Assembly: GCA_001599815.1 (NCBI GenBank)
Contig: BCIA01000001.1
Coordinates: forward strand, 5,026,934 to 5,090,933
DNA from: Furcasterigmium furcatum
Taxonomy: Eukaryota > Ascomycota > Sordariomycetes > Glomerellales > Plectosphaerellaceae
Reading direction: 5' to 3'
DNA length: 64,000 nt
In this document: positions 12,396 through 24,200 of the stretch, piece after piece
Layout of the letters: each line of letters opens with the position of its first letter
Numbering within the stretch: position 1 is the stretch's first letter
Notes under the pieces: generated by a model
Databases searched by the model: none
Told to the model about the DNA's origin: nothing
What the model saw: the letters and a program-made list of their open reading frames with translations, nothing else
Made by a program: the position numbers and the translations under genes

Positions 12396-13425
12396 ATGGC
12401 CGACCTCGCACAGGACTCCCGGTCCGAACTGCTGGATGGAGAAGAGGAGATCAACCTCGGCCTTTATGAGACCGGGGGAGAAGAAGGGAGCTCATTCCGC
12501 CTCTTCAACGTGGCAGATGATCAATACCACCGAGCGGAGGTTCTGCAGCGCACCGGCGCAATCGACATCACCTGCAACCTCGACAAGGTTGTACAGTACG
12601 TTAACCCGGAGTTCATTTCCCCCTTATTCTGGCTGTTTCAGGGGTTCTGCGACATGTTGCTGCTCCTCAGACACGATGAGTAGCTCCTAACACTTCCACA
12701 AAGGGTAAATTCTAACTCCGCGGGTTGATAGCGGGGCCATGTCCGACGACAGCGACCGTTATGCGACTCTGATTGTCATGCAGTGGTACTTCCAGCCGAA
12801 AGGCTCGCGCCGCATTTCCGAAGCCACCATCGGGCTCTTGTTCGAAGCGACCTCTGACGAAGGACTCATCGAGGTTGAGAAGGTCTCCTTTCCCGGGTCG
12901 TACAGCCTCATGTCCACGACGCAGGAGGAGACCGTCGTCAAGGGCGGAGAGGCCAGCGTCGGGATCGAGCAGTTCGCCGCTCTCAACTTGACGGGGAAGT
13001 GGGAGAAGACAATCGCCACGACAACCTCGGACGCCATCACGCTGAGCGGCGGGAAGCAAGTCGTGGGCGCCTTCCCGCCCCCTCGAGTGGCGACTTGGAC
13101 GCTGTGCGAGAACCAGTCACAGCCCTCTGGGATTCCGACCTCGCTCAAGGTGGCCGTGCTCGTTTCGCGAGATAGCCGTGAGAAGTTCTCCTGCAGGCTG
13201 GCCTTTGCCTGCAAGACGGATCTCAAGACGAAAGCTGAGAGCTTCTTCAAGAAGATCCCCAAGGACGATCCCATCATCTTCCAGCCGGATCCTCGTCAGA
13301 AGGGGACGCGCCCGAACAGGAAGGTGACGTGGGGAGACGATGAACTAGAAAACGTCGACCTCGAGGATCTCAGTGATGTCACGTTCAGGACGGTGATCAC
13401 GGATGGGGAGAAGACGAGGAAGTAG
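12396..13425 (+). CDS. Unknown 297-aa protein, divergent neighbour of the ankyrin protease
   Basis: I do not recognise the family. Exons are 12396-12595 and 12732-13425. The 136-nt intron has a GTACGT donor and a CTAACT branch-like element before TTGATAG. The first about 70 residues are acidic and contain FRLFNVADDQYHRAE. The middle, about 75-215, alternates short hydrophobic and polar segments, suggesting an all-beta domain (for example TLIVMQWYFQPKGSR and SLKVAVLVSRDSREKFSC). The C-terminal 50 residues are charged and probably disordered (KVTWGDDELENVDLEDLS). There is no signal peptide, membrane helix or obvious catalytic motif. It sits head-to-head with the ankyrin-S8 gene and 425 bp upstream of the NLR-like gene on the same strand, so a role as regulator, inhibitor or substrate of one of them is possible but is inference. 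Confidence 0.75.
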
Positions 13426-13850
13426 AACTTGAATATAGTATCGATCCAATGGAGCTTGGTTGCTTGGGACATCCACACAGTGCCATCAGCCGTACCTCAG
13501 ACCCTTGCCATGCAACATCACGACGCATCCGCCAATAGAATCCCGTCGGGCCATGCAGACTTGGCAGGGAAGGTGCTCAAGCGCGCGGGACTTTGGTCCT
13601 TGGCATCAGCAGGCTGTCGGTCGTTGTTTCCTGAAGAAATGAGCTGGTCCGCGGCTCCATCGGCAGCTCCTGCCTGTTGCTGCGTGGGTCATGCTTCAGC
13701 GCGTCGAGTCTCACCTCGTCCATGCGTGGCCGAGATGCTCCTTCCCTCAAACTGAAGCGCCATCTGAGTAATTAGTGCTGTCCGAGCTGAGGTGCTGCTC
13801 CCCTCTCACCAGACCTCGCCAAACCTCATACAACGAGCAGCACGGCAGCA
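13426..13850. promoter_or_regulatory. Upstream region of the NLR-like gene
   Basis: This 425-bp spacer lies between two genes on the same strand. It must contain the terminator of the 297-aa gene and the promoter of the NLR-like gene. Nothing else is visible apart from short overlapping frames. Confidence 0.4.
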
Positions 13851-16800
13851 ATGGCCGAGCCTGCAGACCCGGTGGAGGCTCCAGTCCCATCCTCGCCGGC
13901 CCCCGAGCAGGAGGATCCCCGCGAAGACGAGGCCGCCCAAGACTCGGGCATCGCGCAGGGTGAGGACGACAACCAAGATGCCGTCAGCATCAAGACCACA
14001 ACTGAAGCCCTCTTCGCCGAAGGAGAGGTAGGCGACACACTCGACGATCCCGCGGAAAAGCAGCACCGCATCGGCCTCGATATCAACTATCCTTGGGGCT
14101 GGCATGGTTCCATGTATGATGATTACGACGTTGTCACGGTTCATGGCATTCGCGACGATTTCAGGACCGCCTGGACCGACCACAACGGTGGTTGGTGGGT
14201 GAAGGACCAGCTGTTCAAGGACTTGTCCATCAGGGAGGTCGACTACTCCTACGACATCCACGAGGACTCGATGCTCTACGAACCGAGCGGTATCAAATCA
14301 CTCGCCCTGGACCTTCTGTCGGAATTCGCCCAAGTGCGCCAGAGGCTTGATGACACCGAGACTGACCGCCCCATCATCTGGATTTGTCACGACGTAGGTG
14401 GCCAGATCGTGAAAATGGTATGCCCCCTCAGCGTTCTTATTGACTCATTTCACTTGTCCATGCCGCGTGGGAATAAATGCTGACTCCTCTGATTGCCACA
14501 GGCTCTATCTCTGGCCATGGAAGAACCTGCCAAATACGGGAAGATATCAATCCTGACCACCGCCATTGTGAGTACCTGGCCTGGCTGACGCCCTTTTCAG
14601 TCGTACTATCGTCTGGCTGACATTACCCACGGTAGTTCTTTCTTGGGACAGCACATCGCTTTGAGTCCAGGGACGACCTCGAAGACCAGTTGCTCAAGCT
14701 CGTTCTTCTCCCAGGCCCTGAGATCCGGCACAGGCTCATGGCAAAGGTTCACCAGCTTGCAAATCAGGTGGACGACATCAACAAGCGTTTCCTTGCCACC
14801 AAGCTCTTCGACCGAGCTGCCATCTTCAACCTTTTCAGCCAGAACGTTCGCGACAGCCTGGTGCAGGTCCAGGACGGTGCCAGTGACGCAGGAGTCACCA
14901 ACAACGACGACGAGGACTTGAAAACTGCTGTAGTGACCCCGTTCCCGAGATATGCGCATTTTGTCGGGCACTCTTTTGAGGCTGCTGGAAGACGGCGCTG
15001 GTCGACCGAGCACCATCTGAACCTCGTCAGCGGTGACCCGACAGACTATTGGCTTGGTGCCACATCCGAAATGTTCAACCAAAATGGCTGCGGTAAGTCT
15101 TATCATGCCTTCCCGAGCATAGGAGTTTCTTCTCATAATGGACCAAATCGCAGCGATCAAGGTGAACTACCGGATTCTTCATCTCCAGGCGAGGCTACTT
15201 TCTCTTGCGCCCCCGACACGAGCCCTGGACACGCGGTGGGATCCATGTGCCCCCCAGAACCAGATCGTGCAGTGGATTTGGGGACGCGATGCATTCACTT
15301 CGCTCAAGAAGCCCGGAAAAGGAGCCAGGCTCATGCATCTCCACGGCAATGGGAACCCTGCGGTGGACATCAAGGAGGTGTCTCGGCTCTTTTATGCCGA
15401 TGAAGACCCCGAGGTCACCTGGAACAAAAACAGGCGCGCTCACGACACCTCTATCATCTATTTTGAGTTTGACCAGCGCGACTCTCGATATAACAGCATC
15501 TCCTCATTGCTGGTGTATTTGATCAACGAACTCATTTGGCACTTCTGGGAGAATTGCCCCGTCCTCATTACCCTGGAGCTGGCGTATTTGGACGCCATAC
15601 GCGCCTGGACACCTGAAGATCTCTATCATGTTTTCACCCTCCTCAGGGACTACAACCCCTCCACCCATGGTCTTACCCTCTTCATCAGCTGCTTTGACCA
15701 ATGCCCCGAGGACCAGAGACGGTGGTTTCTTGAGTATGTTCTGGAAGAACAGAACTACTGCGAAGCAGAGTATCGCCTGGTCCTCTCATCGTCAACCAGA
15801 GACGGCTTGGCGGTTGAATCCTTCCCTGAAGAGGCGCGCGTCAACCTCGAAGAGTGTCCGGTATTCGCCACCTCGGGGGAGAAGACAAAAAAGGATCTCT
15901 CATCTGGCTTAGCAGACCTGATTGCAAGGCGTCCGGTGTTTGGGGAGGTTCGATCGCAACTCGAGAGCCTCCTCGAGGGGTGTGCCTCGGCACCTCATCT
16001 GGGTCACATAAGTTTGGCCTGGCTTGCGAGGAATCACAGAGGCAAGCCGAAATCTGCAATTGCAGAGGGCATCGAGAGGCTGTCTCCCTCTACGGCAGCA
16101 AACCTCGTTGAGCTCTCCATTTCGTCCATGCTGCCGACGCTCCAGCGAAGAGCAAGCACAGCCTTCAACTGGATCAAGCATGCGGCAGAGCCGTGGTCGC
16201 CAGAGTCCCTGGCTGAGGCACTCACGGTTTTCGAACTTCACGGAGAAGAGCCTTATTTTGAGGACCTAGACATCAATGGCATGATACGCGAGTTGAAAGA
16301 GGGATTTGGCGGCATAATCACAACCGAGAACCACGACATCAAATTCAGCCACCCATCCTTCTACGACGTTCCGGAAGTCGGCATCGAGGGCTCCGCAGAT
16401 GATCGAGCTGCCCAAGTCAACAGTGAAATTGCGGAAACATGTTTGCGCTATTTCCAGCTGGCAGGCGCGCAAAAGTGGCTGGCACATTTATCTCCAGAGA
16501 ATCTCGACGGAGGCCCATGGGCGAGTTTGCTCGATGCTGCCCCGATCGCCCACTTCAGAACCAGCATGGCGGAGTATGCTGTTCGATTCTGGCCTCAGCA
16601 TTACCAAGCGAGCGCCCATTTCCGGCCTCGTTCCCTTGTGGACGATTTGTTCGCTAGCAGAGATGCTCGCGCCAGCTGGGAGGTTCCCTTCTGGCTGCTC
16701 TCCAATTCCTTTACTCGTTTGCAGCGAAGCTACATCTCTACTCTTCCAGTTTTTGCCATGCTGGGTTTAGAGGACCTGGTTGACGAGCAACTCAAGTCTG

Positions 16801-19800
16801 ATGTCCACCAACCTTGTTTTACTGAGGATTGTTGGCTCGCCATCACGGAAGCTGCTCGCGCAGGCAACAAGGGATTGGTTCAGCGGATCCTAGGATCCGT
16901 GGAAATAGACGAGGAGCAGCTTGGAGTTGCGATACTATGGGCTGCCGCGGCTGGTGATGCTGTCATCCTCAACGAACTGATCGAGAGAATACCGAATATG
17001 GAGGCCTTCTCATGGCAGGAGGGGACGTTCCTGCGAGCTGCCACTGCCGGACTAGACGACCTCATCACGGCCATGTTGCTCTCTGGCTGGGACATCAATG
17101 AGGGGGGCGCCTCTTACGGTGGGCTCACCCCTGTGGCGGCTGCCATCTGGAGAAACCGGACTTCCACAGTCGAGTCTCTTTTGAGCTCGGCCCCCGCACC
17201 CGACTTGACTATACCTGATGACGATGGAGATAGTGCGACTGTGACGGCTGCACTTCGGGGGCACCCGCAAATCATCAATGCCATGTTGCAAGGTGGTGCA
17301 GATGTTCATACTAGGAGAGACGGCACCGTTGGACTCACGCAAATAGCGGTTGAAGGGTGGAAACACGAGGCCCTCCGCATCTTCATTAAGGCCGGGGCAG
17401 AATTCCAAGGCGAGGTGCACGAGACTGAAGGGCCACCGAACGACGACGCGGGAGAGACCAAACCTGCACTGGTCATTGCGGCATCCGAGGATTCGCGGGC
17501 GTGCGTCCGCATCTTGCTCGACAGCAAGGCCGACGTGAACGGTGAAAGCGGTGGCGGAACCGCACTTTATAAGGCTGTTGAGAATGGCCATGTTGATATC
17601 GCCAGGCTATTGCTCGAGCATGATCCGAAGCCGGACATGACGCTGGCACCCCCGGGCGAGGACACACTCCTCATGTGCGCTGTCAACGCCCGCAATCATG
17701 ATCTCGTGTCTCTGCTGTTGGAGCATGGCGCCGAGGTCAACTTCATCGAGCCCAACGAGTCCGACCGGTTCAACAGAACGCCTCTCTCTCGAGCTTGCTG
17801 GGCCGGGGATTCACAAATAGCAAGGCTTCTTCGGGAGCACAAGGCCGACGTCAACTACACCGAAGGCAAATCGGATGCGCCCATTTTCGCGGCGATTTGG
17901 GCGGGCCACGTGGATCTTGCAAAAGAACTACTGGAAGACGAGACGGTAGATGTGACACTAACTGGAGAGCCTGAAGGCATGGGCTTTCTTCACGCATCGT
18001 TCAACAAGCCGGATCTTATCCCGATCCTTCTCAAGAAGGGTGCGCCCATTGACGCCCATTGTATGAACGGAACTCCTCTACACATGGCTGCAAGAGGAAA
18101 CGAAATCAAGGTAGTCGAGGCTCTCCTTGCTAGTGAGATCAAGCCTGATCTGGAGTATGCGCTGGAAGCAGACGAGACCAACTACTATTCCGACGAGAGC
18201 GGATTCACAGCTCTGCAGGTGGCTTGCGCCAATTCAGCTTTCGCATCCATCAAGTTGCTTCTAAAAGCTGGCGCTGATCCGAGACGCAAATCCAAGAATG
18301 GCGACGACGCACTTGGCATTTTAGTCCGTTCAGGGCTTCTTGGAGCAATAGACTGGACCCTCGCCGAGGAGTGTCTAAAGCTGTTGATATCCGAGCCTCA
18401 TGCCACGCCTGTCGACCAGGTTGACGACCTCGGGCGAACCCTACTTCATCGCATCCAAGAGACCACATCTCTCTCCGTGGTTGAGTTTCTGGTCCAAGCA
18501 AAAGCACCCTTTGATCGTCCGGACCAGAGCGGCTATACGCCTCTCGCCATGGCCATTACGAGGCACAACCAGGCTGCTGCCGAGTATCTGATTAAGATGG
18601 GCGCCAACACCGATGCAGTTGTTCCCGGCGTCGGCAGCATTCTTCACCTGGCCGTGAAACATGGCAACTTGGACGTTGTCAAGCTGCTTATAGAGTCGGG
18701 CGCAGAGTGCAGAAAAGTTGATGTCGAAAGTGGCGAGTCACTGGTGTACACGGCGCTGAAGATCGCTGACAAGGACCAGCTCAAGGAGATGCTGCGTTAC
18801 CTGGTCGATGAAGCCAAGTTGCCCATTGACCAAATGGGTGGCAAGTTTGGTTACCCTATCATTGAGGCCGCTTCCATGGCGAAGTTGAACCAAACGACAG
18901 CCAACATGACGCTGAAATTCCTCATCCGTCGGAACGTTCCCCTGAACGTTGCGGACAGCCAGGGCCGCCGTGCGGTGCATCTTGCCTGTCGGGGGGCTCT
19001 CGACACGAGCATCAGAATATTGACAGAAGCCGGTGCGGAGATCGACGTCAAGGACAATTTTGGCCGCAGACCGATGCACTTTGCAGCGACTTCGTGGTAT
19101 CAGGAATGCTTTATGCATGTGTTACTCACGTCCCCCAATATGGACATCAATGTGGTTGACCACAGCAACTGGACTCCGCTGATGTGGGCTGCACGTTCGG
19201 CCAGGAGTGTCGTGCTTCACTCCCTGCTAACCCAAGGTGCCGACGTTTGGGTGCGTGGTCACGGATACGGCGCAGAGGCTGAGTGGTCGGCATTGAAGCT
19301 GTGGAATTTCTCCGACAGGGACACAGATATGGGAAGCATCTTGGCACCGCAGGAGCGAACAAGAACCAAGCCCAACGGCGAGATCGAAGAGTGGGAGGAT
19401 TCATTCCACGAGATCCGTCTCGGGGATAGAAAAAATGCCACCTGCATGAGCTGCCTAGAGGTGAGTATTCTCCCGTTCTCAAAATTTTGGGGAACATAAA
19501 TGCTAATCGCGTGCAGGTAATCAACGGGATACAGTGGAGGTGTGTCGACTGCTTCATTGACACCAGCGACGAGACGTCGCTCTGCTTTAAATGCTATGAA
19601 CTCCGACCCGAGCTGCATGACCCGAAACACTCGTTCGAGGAGATCGAGCCTCTGTTCCTGCGCAGCCCAGAGCCATCGATTCAAGGGAGCACGGCCAGCA
19701 GGGGCGAAGACCAAGAGAACCCAGGAAAAGCGGCTGGGGGTGAGGAAGAGGGCCAGACATCAGCCTCGGGCGGTGTGCCTGCTGGCAACGGCACGCAGGA

Positions 19801-19858
19801 CCCTGAGAGCCCGGTTGGGTCGGACTACGGCTCCGACGACTTTGACCCGGATGCATAA
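13851..19858 (+). CDS. NLR-like protein: alpha/beta-hydrolase-like, degenerate NACHT, ankyrin repeats, ZZ zinc finger
   Basis: Exons 13851-14417, 14502-14567, 14636-15092, 15154-19460 and 19517-19858 encode 1912 residues. After an acidic leader, residues about 90-220 resemble the lipase/hydrolase effector of fungal NLRs (VVTVHGIRDDF, WICHDVGGQIVKMAL), but the nucleophile elbow has Asp 181 instead of Ser. Residues about 400-640 align with a NACHT domain. The P-loop reads LHGNGNPAVDIKEV (about 426-439) without GK-S/T, and Walker B reads LFISCFDQC. A winged-helix segment (about 695-770, ending IKFSHPSFYDV) is followed by a long ankyrin array (about 920-1730, for example GTPLHMAARGNEIKVVEALL). 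A ZZ finger has Cys 1794/1797, 1808/1811, 1822/1825 and His 1833/1837. It is cytoplasmic by inference. In fungi this architecture is linked to non-self recognition and cell death; the altered motifs suggest a scaffold, decoy or ATP-independent form. Confidence 0.9.
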
Positions 19859-20423
19859 CCGGACAGAGAGCTGTCTAGGTAGGGAGGGGATCGGCGACGA
19901 GAGGATATGTTTTCTGTCAAGCTAGGTGATTTCGTTCCGTGGGCTCGTGGGGTGTTTACTGATGGGGTGCTGTGTAACTGGAGTCTTGGAACTGCTGTTG
20001 GATAGCCGTGTACGTTCTGAGGGCGGTTGTAGTACAATTTTGCCTACACCTAATAATTATCAAGCCCGATGCTGCCCAGGCCGAGTGTGAAGGCAGGGAG
20101 TCCATGGGGACAATCGTGACCCGCTTTTTTCATGTGAATCCAGGGGTATCCCCCCTTTTCACCATGGACGCGAGCGCAGCTGAATCGACGAAGGCATATC
20201 GAAGATCAGTAAAAAGTGTGAATAATCACCAAAACACATGTTCATATAGGTTGGAGAAGCGAGAGCTACATTTATACGTCGGAACAACCAACGTGCAGAC
20301 TGAACCCGAGCTATGACGTGGCACGCCGGAAACAGCCTCACAAGGACGGACAGGCTTCATCGTAGCCTGGATTCCACAGCCTGTACTACATATCCCGCCT
20401 CTAGTTGACCGGCTCGCGTAATA
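19859..20423. other. Intergenic downstream of the NLR-like gene
   Basis: No supported gene. The sequence is more A/T-rich than the flanking exons and probably includes the NLR-like 3' UTR, then leads into the decayed oxidoreductase relic. Confidence 0.45.
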
Positions 20424-20888
20424 GCCAAGGCCGTGGAGCTGAACAAGGCCTCGTCACCTCTCTTCTCGAGCAAATCCCTGCCGAAGACCTCGTCATCAGG
20501 AACCTCTAGCAGCCCTTGCCCTGCATCTTCGCTGACTATGGCGTGGAGCGCGGTGGAGACGTCCTCGGTATCGACATCGTAGAGAGGGACCGCTGGCGGT
20601 GCCGCCAAAACCGCTGAGCAGGAGGCATTCGTCAGGGAAAGTCCGCCGCCTCACGCGAGAGTGGCCGGCGCGCCCTTGGGCAAATGGGATTACATCAACT
20701 ACGCCGAGAAGACCCAGGACCCGGCCAGGACCTACGGCGAGGATAACTTCGAGCTCCTGCGGGAGATGCCAGCCAAAAATGACCCGACCAGCTTCTTCCG
20801 GGTGACGATGGCGAGTGACTTCACTTGGCCGGCGCTCTGGGGGGGGACAGAGCCAACGCCTCTCACACTGCACGTGGATTCTTCTTAG
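20424..20888 (+). pseudogene. Relic of a BBE-type FAD-linked oxidoreductase (C-terminal part)
   Basis: Three short segments in two frames read like the C-terminus of a berberine-bridge-type FAD oxidoreductase. The first is AKAVELNKASSPLFSSK (frame beginning 20424). The second is IFADYGVERGGDVLGID (frame beginning 20525), preceded by a TAG. The third, from 20583 back in the first frame, is AEQEAFVRE, then GKWDYINYAEKTQDP and YGEDNFELLREMPAKNDP. In intact family members these occur in this order, the last being the BBE motif (YxNYxDP...YGEN...LR..K.DP). Two frame changes and internal stops between them, plus the missing FAD-binding N-terminal half, indicate a decayed gene. The tail after FFR (to about 20888) no longer resembles the family. 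Alternatively it is a horizontally or ectopically inserted fragment. Confidence 0.7.
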
Positions 20889-21229
20889 ATTGCCAGGGAA
20901 GATCAGTCCAATAACATCGTGAGAACCATGCTCTTGAAAACGGAATCCGGTGACGGGCAGCACCAACCGCTCTAATGCTAGTGACAGAAAGCAGGCAAAA
21001 CGCCCCCAGAACCAATGCCCGTGCTCGTGTTGCGCCATGCCGTATCTATGATGATGTCCAAAGATTTCATTATAATATCCAATCATCCATCTCGTAAGGG
21101 TTTGAGCGCGTCGCTGATCGAGACCTTGCAAGATATGATGAGTCTGGTCTTCAGGATCTGACCGTAGTCGCGCTCCGGTCCAGTGGGCAGGGGGTCATCG
21201 ATGGCGATGCCCCGGCACTCTGGCAACGA
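20889..21229. other. Intergenic, no gene seen
   Basis: Short spacer between the oxidoreductase relic and the stop of the OPT transporter. A 211-codon minus-strand frame crosses this area and the relic but has the Arg/His-rich composition of a chance antisense frame. Confidence 0.4.
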
Positions 21230-24200
21230 TCACCAAGTATCAGGCCCAAAGTGCTCGCCCTCAGGCACATTCTTGTATGAACAAGCCTGCCAGTCGCAGC
21301 CCTGCTTGTGAACTTCCGTGCCCCACCAGCTGAATCCTTTCATGAGGCCTGGGTAGATGAAACCGAAGAAAACGACGACAATGCCGAACGCGAGCCCCGA
21401 GTCGAGGGCGGCGCTCATCGTCATGGTGTACTTGGCCCACCAAGCGCTCGCACGGCGTTTGATGTGGTAGTTGAAGACATAGCAAACAACTACCCACACG
21501 GAGAAGTTGAGTCCCGTCGCAGGAGGAATCCATGACATGGTGCCGAAGAGCAGGGGGAGGTTGATCTTTCGGACGATACTGTCCTTCTTGTTACGGCTGT
21601 AGAGCCAGAGCGGAATGGGCATGATGGCGCCCAAGAGGAAGAACCAGACGAGGCCTCTGTAGGTGGCGTTGGGCCCGAAGAACTCGTTGGGACCCACGAC
21701 GCCCCAGAGGATGGAACCATTGAAGTGCACGCGGGCCAAGGGGCAGGTGAAACCGTTGACAGCCTCGGAGGTGCAGATTCCCGACACATTGGCGAACATC
21801 CAGTTCAGGACTCCAATCTGCGTGATTGAAGACACGACGGTGGCAGCCATCTGAACCGAGAACATGATGCGCGGTGGGATCTTCATGTAATGGCCAAGCT
21901 TGAGGTCCGAAGCAAACTTGATGCCCTGCGCGGAGGAAATGTAGCCGTAGGTCACGAAAACCATGTTGGCGATGGGACGGCCAGGGAAGACGGCGCCACA
22001 GATGAGTTGGCAGATGAGGTAAATGCTGCTATGTTGGTTTGTGACGGCCATGATGATGCCATTGGGAATGAAGAAGACGGCGCAGATGCCAAGGGCAAGG
22101 AGGAGGCCGTACCACGGGAGGTGGATGGGGTAGCTGGGATCATCAGATCAGCATCAAGACTCCGCGAGACTGGAAGCACACTCACTATTCGACCACGAAC
22201 ATGCCGATCGCAAGCATGCTCACAAATGTAATCAGATACCACCACATGGGCGCATCCGGGTACCGCTTCATCAGCCGTGAGTGCACGTCTTCCTTGAACA
22301 TCTGGCTTTCGCTCGTCGGAGACTCAGGCTCGTCCGGACTGCCTGGCCTGGCGTCGGGGATCGAGTTGGTGGACCCGTCGGAGACTGGCTGGTAAGACCC
22401 CCGATCTCCTTCCCGAGCCTCTTCCCAAGACGTCTTCCACGTCTGCAACATTTCCTTGCCATGCCAGCAAGCTGTGTGAGTCAAGAGCGCGGCCAAGCCT
22501 GCGAACTGCACTCCGTAACTCAAAACATAAGTTATCGGCAGGAATACCCTGCTGTATTGGCGGTATGCAGTCTTGTCGAAGACGAAATCCTCGGTGAGAA
22601 TTCTTGTCACGTTGTAGATGCTCCCGGTGTTGTCGAAGACGGACGCCGACAGAATCGGCATGTACGACGAGTAGAAGAAGTTGCTGTAGTACATGATTGG
22701 GGCGATGAGCCACATGACGACGAACATGCCGCCAATGACATTGACCGCCGCCCAGAAGGGAACCAGTAAAGGAGAGCCGATGTAGGTGATCTGGGCCCAA
22801 TCAAAGGTCAGGGGGAACAGGCCGAGGCCTGATGTAACCCCGAAGAGGTTCGCGACCACGACATTCTTGGGCGCGAACCACGTCAGGACGTTGAAGTAGC
22901 TGAGGCACGGCATGAGGAGGCCAGGCAAGAAATAGAAGACAAAAGCGCCGGTCCAGATGATGTAAAAGAACCTCCATCTGGTGATTGTCCAGCCGTTGGC
23001 CGTCTTATTATCGTCTCTGTGGAGCGTGCCGAACATGGCCGCTGACATGAGCGTGCCGGGCCAGATCATGCCAGCTGGGCGCACCAAGAAGCGGCGCGTC
23101 AATCCCGCAAAGGCGTAGCCCAGGATCTGTGTAGAGAGCGTGAGGAGCAGCTGGTATGTTATGGTGGCCTCCTGGTTGTAGAACTTGGACTGCTCGACGA
23201 TGACATCTGTGGCAAAGGCGAAGCCGAAGGAGACGTTGCTGCTGACGTAGACGCATGTGTGTTCCTTTTCGTTCCATCTGCCCTGGGCCAGCCACAAGCG
23301 CAAACGGCTGAAGACGGTGCGCCTCTCGGGGTGGTGATCGAGGCGAACGGTGCGCGATCCGTCAACAAAGTCTTCCCTTGGATCGGTAGGGAATTTGAGA
23401 AGGTAGTCCCACATGAGGCCGAGAGGATGAACCAGCAACAAAGCGATAACAGGCGTAATAGCAACGCTGGGGTATCTTAAGGAGAAGAAGAGATTGGTAG
23501 AGGATCCGATGATGGAAAAGAGCATGGAGAGAATCCACATGCGAGGGGTGTTGATGGATAATGTCGTGTTGTCTGTCGGCACAACGGAGGCACGGACGGC
23601 ATCGTAGGGCGAGTCGTCGAGAGGAATGTCTTCCGAGTCGCTACCCAAGTCCTGGCCGTAGCTATCATCTCCGTCGACTGAGGTCTGCTTGACGTCGCGC
23701 ATGGCAGCCGTGGGCACTGTAGCCTGCGCAACACCGAAGCGGCCATCAGGGCCCGTAGCTATGGCGGTGCCGTCGAGGTCATCTGCCAGGCGCGAGGGCT
23801 TCCTGGACAGCAGGGTACGGCGGGAGGTATCGGAGCGTGCCGTGCCGGAAACCGTCCGGAGGAGATGGACGTCGTTATCCATGGAGTCGCTGTCCGTCGG
23901 CGAGACGTTGCCGCTGGGCGTTTGCGAGACGGCGCCGTAGGACGGAGTTCTCCCCGCGTCGGAGAGGAGGGATGGTTTGGGAGCCATGGCTCCGCGAGGG
24001 TTTAGTTGCGAGGGGGGAGTATGGCTTCTTGCGTCGTCGTCGTCGTCGCGACCATGTTCGGGTTCGGAGGTAGACGCGGCAGCGCTAAGGTCGGTGCGGA
24101 TGTTCCTGAGTGAAGGTCGTTGTAGGTTGGAGGGTCCGCCAGCCTTGTTGGACGGCTCGGCGCGGTCGAGGGTATCGAGAGGAACGGAGGAAGAGTCGTC

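Noticed and set aside
20661..20888. Small intact gene starting at 20661
   Set aside because: The start is GTG, and the sequence continues upstream in frame into oxidoreductase-like residues; it is part of the relic.
20496..21131. 211-codon minus-strand frame
   Set aside because: Opposite strand carries a decayed oxidoreductase in plus orientation; the minus frame is Arg/His-rich and motif-free.
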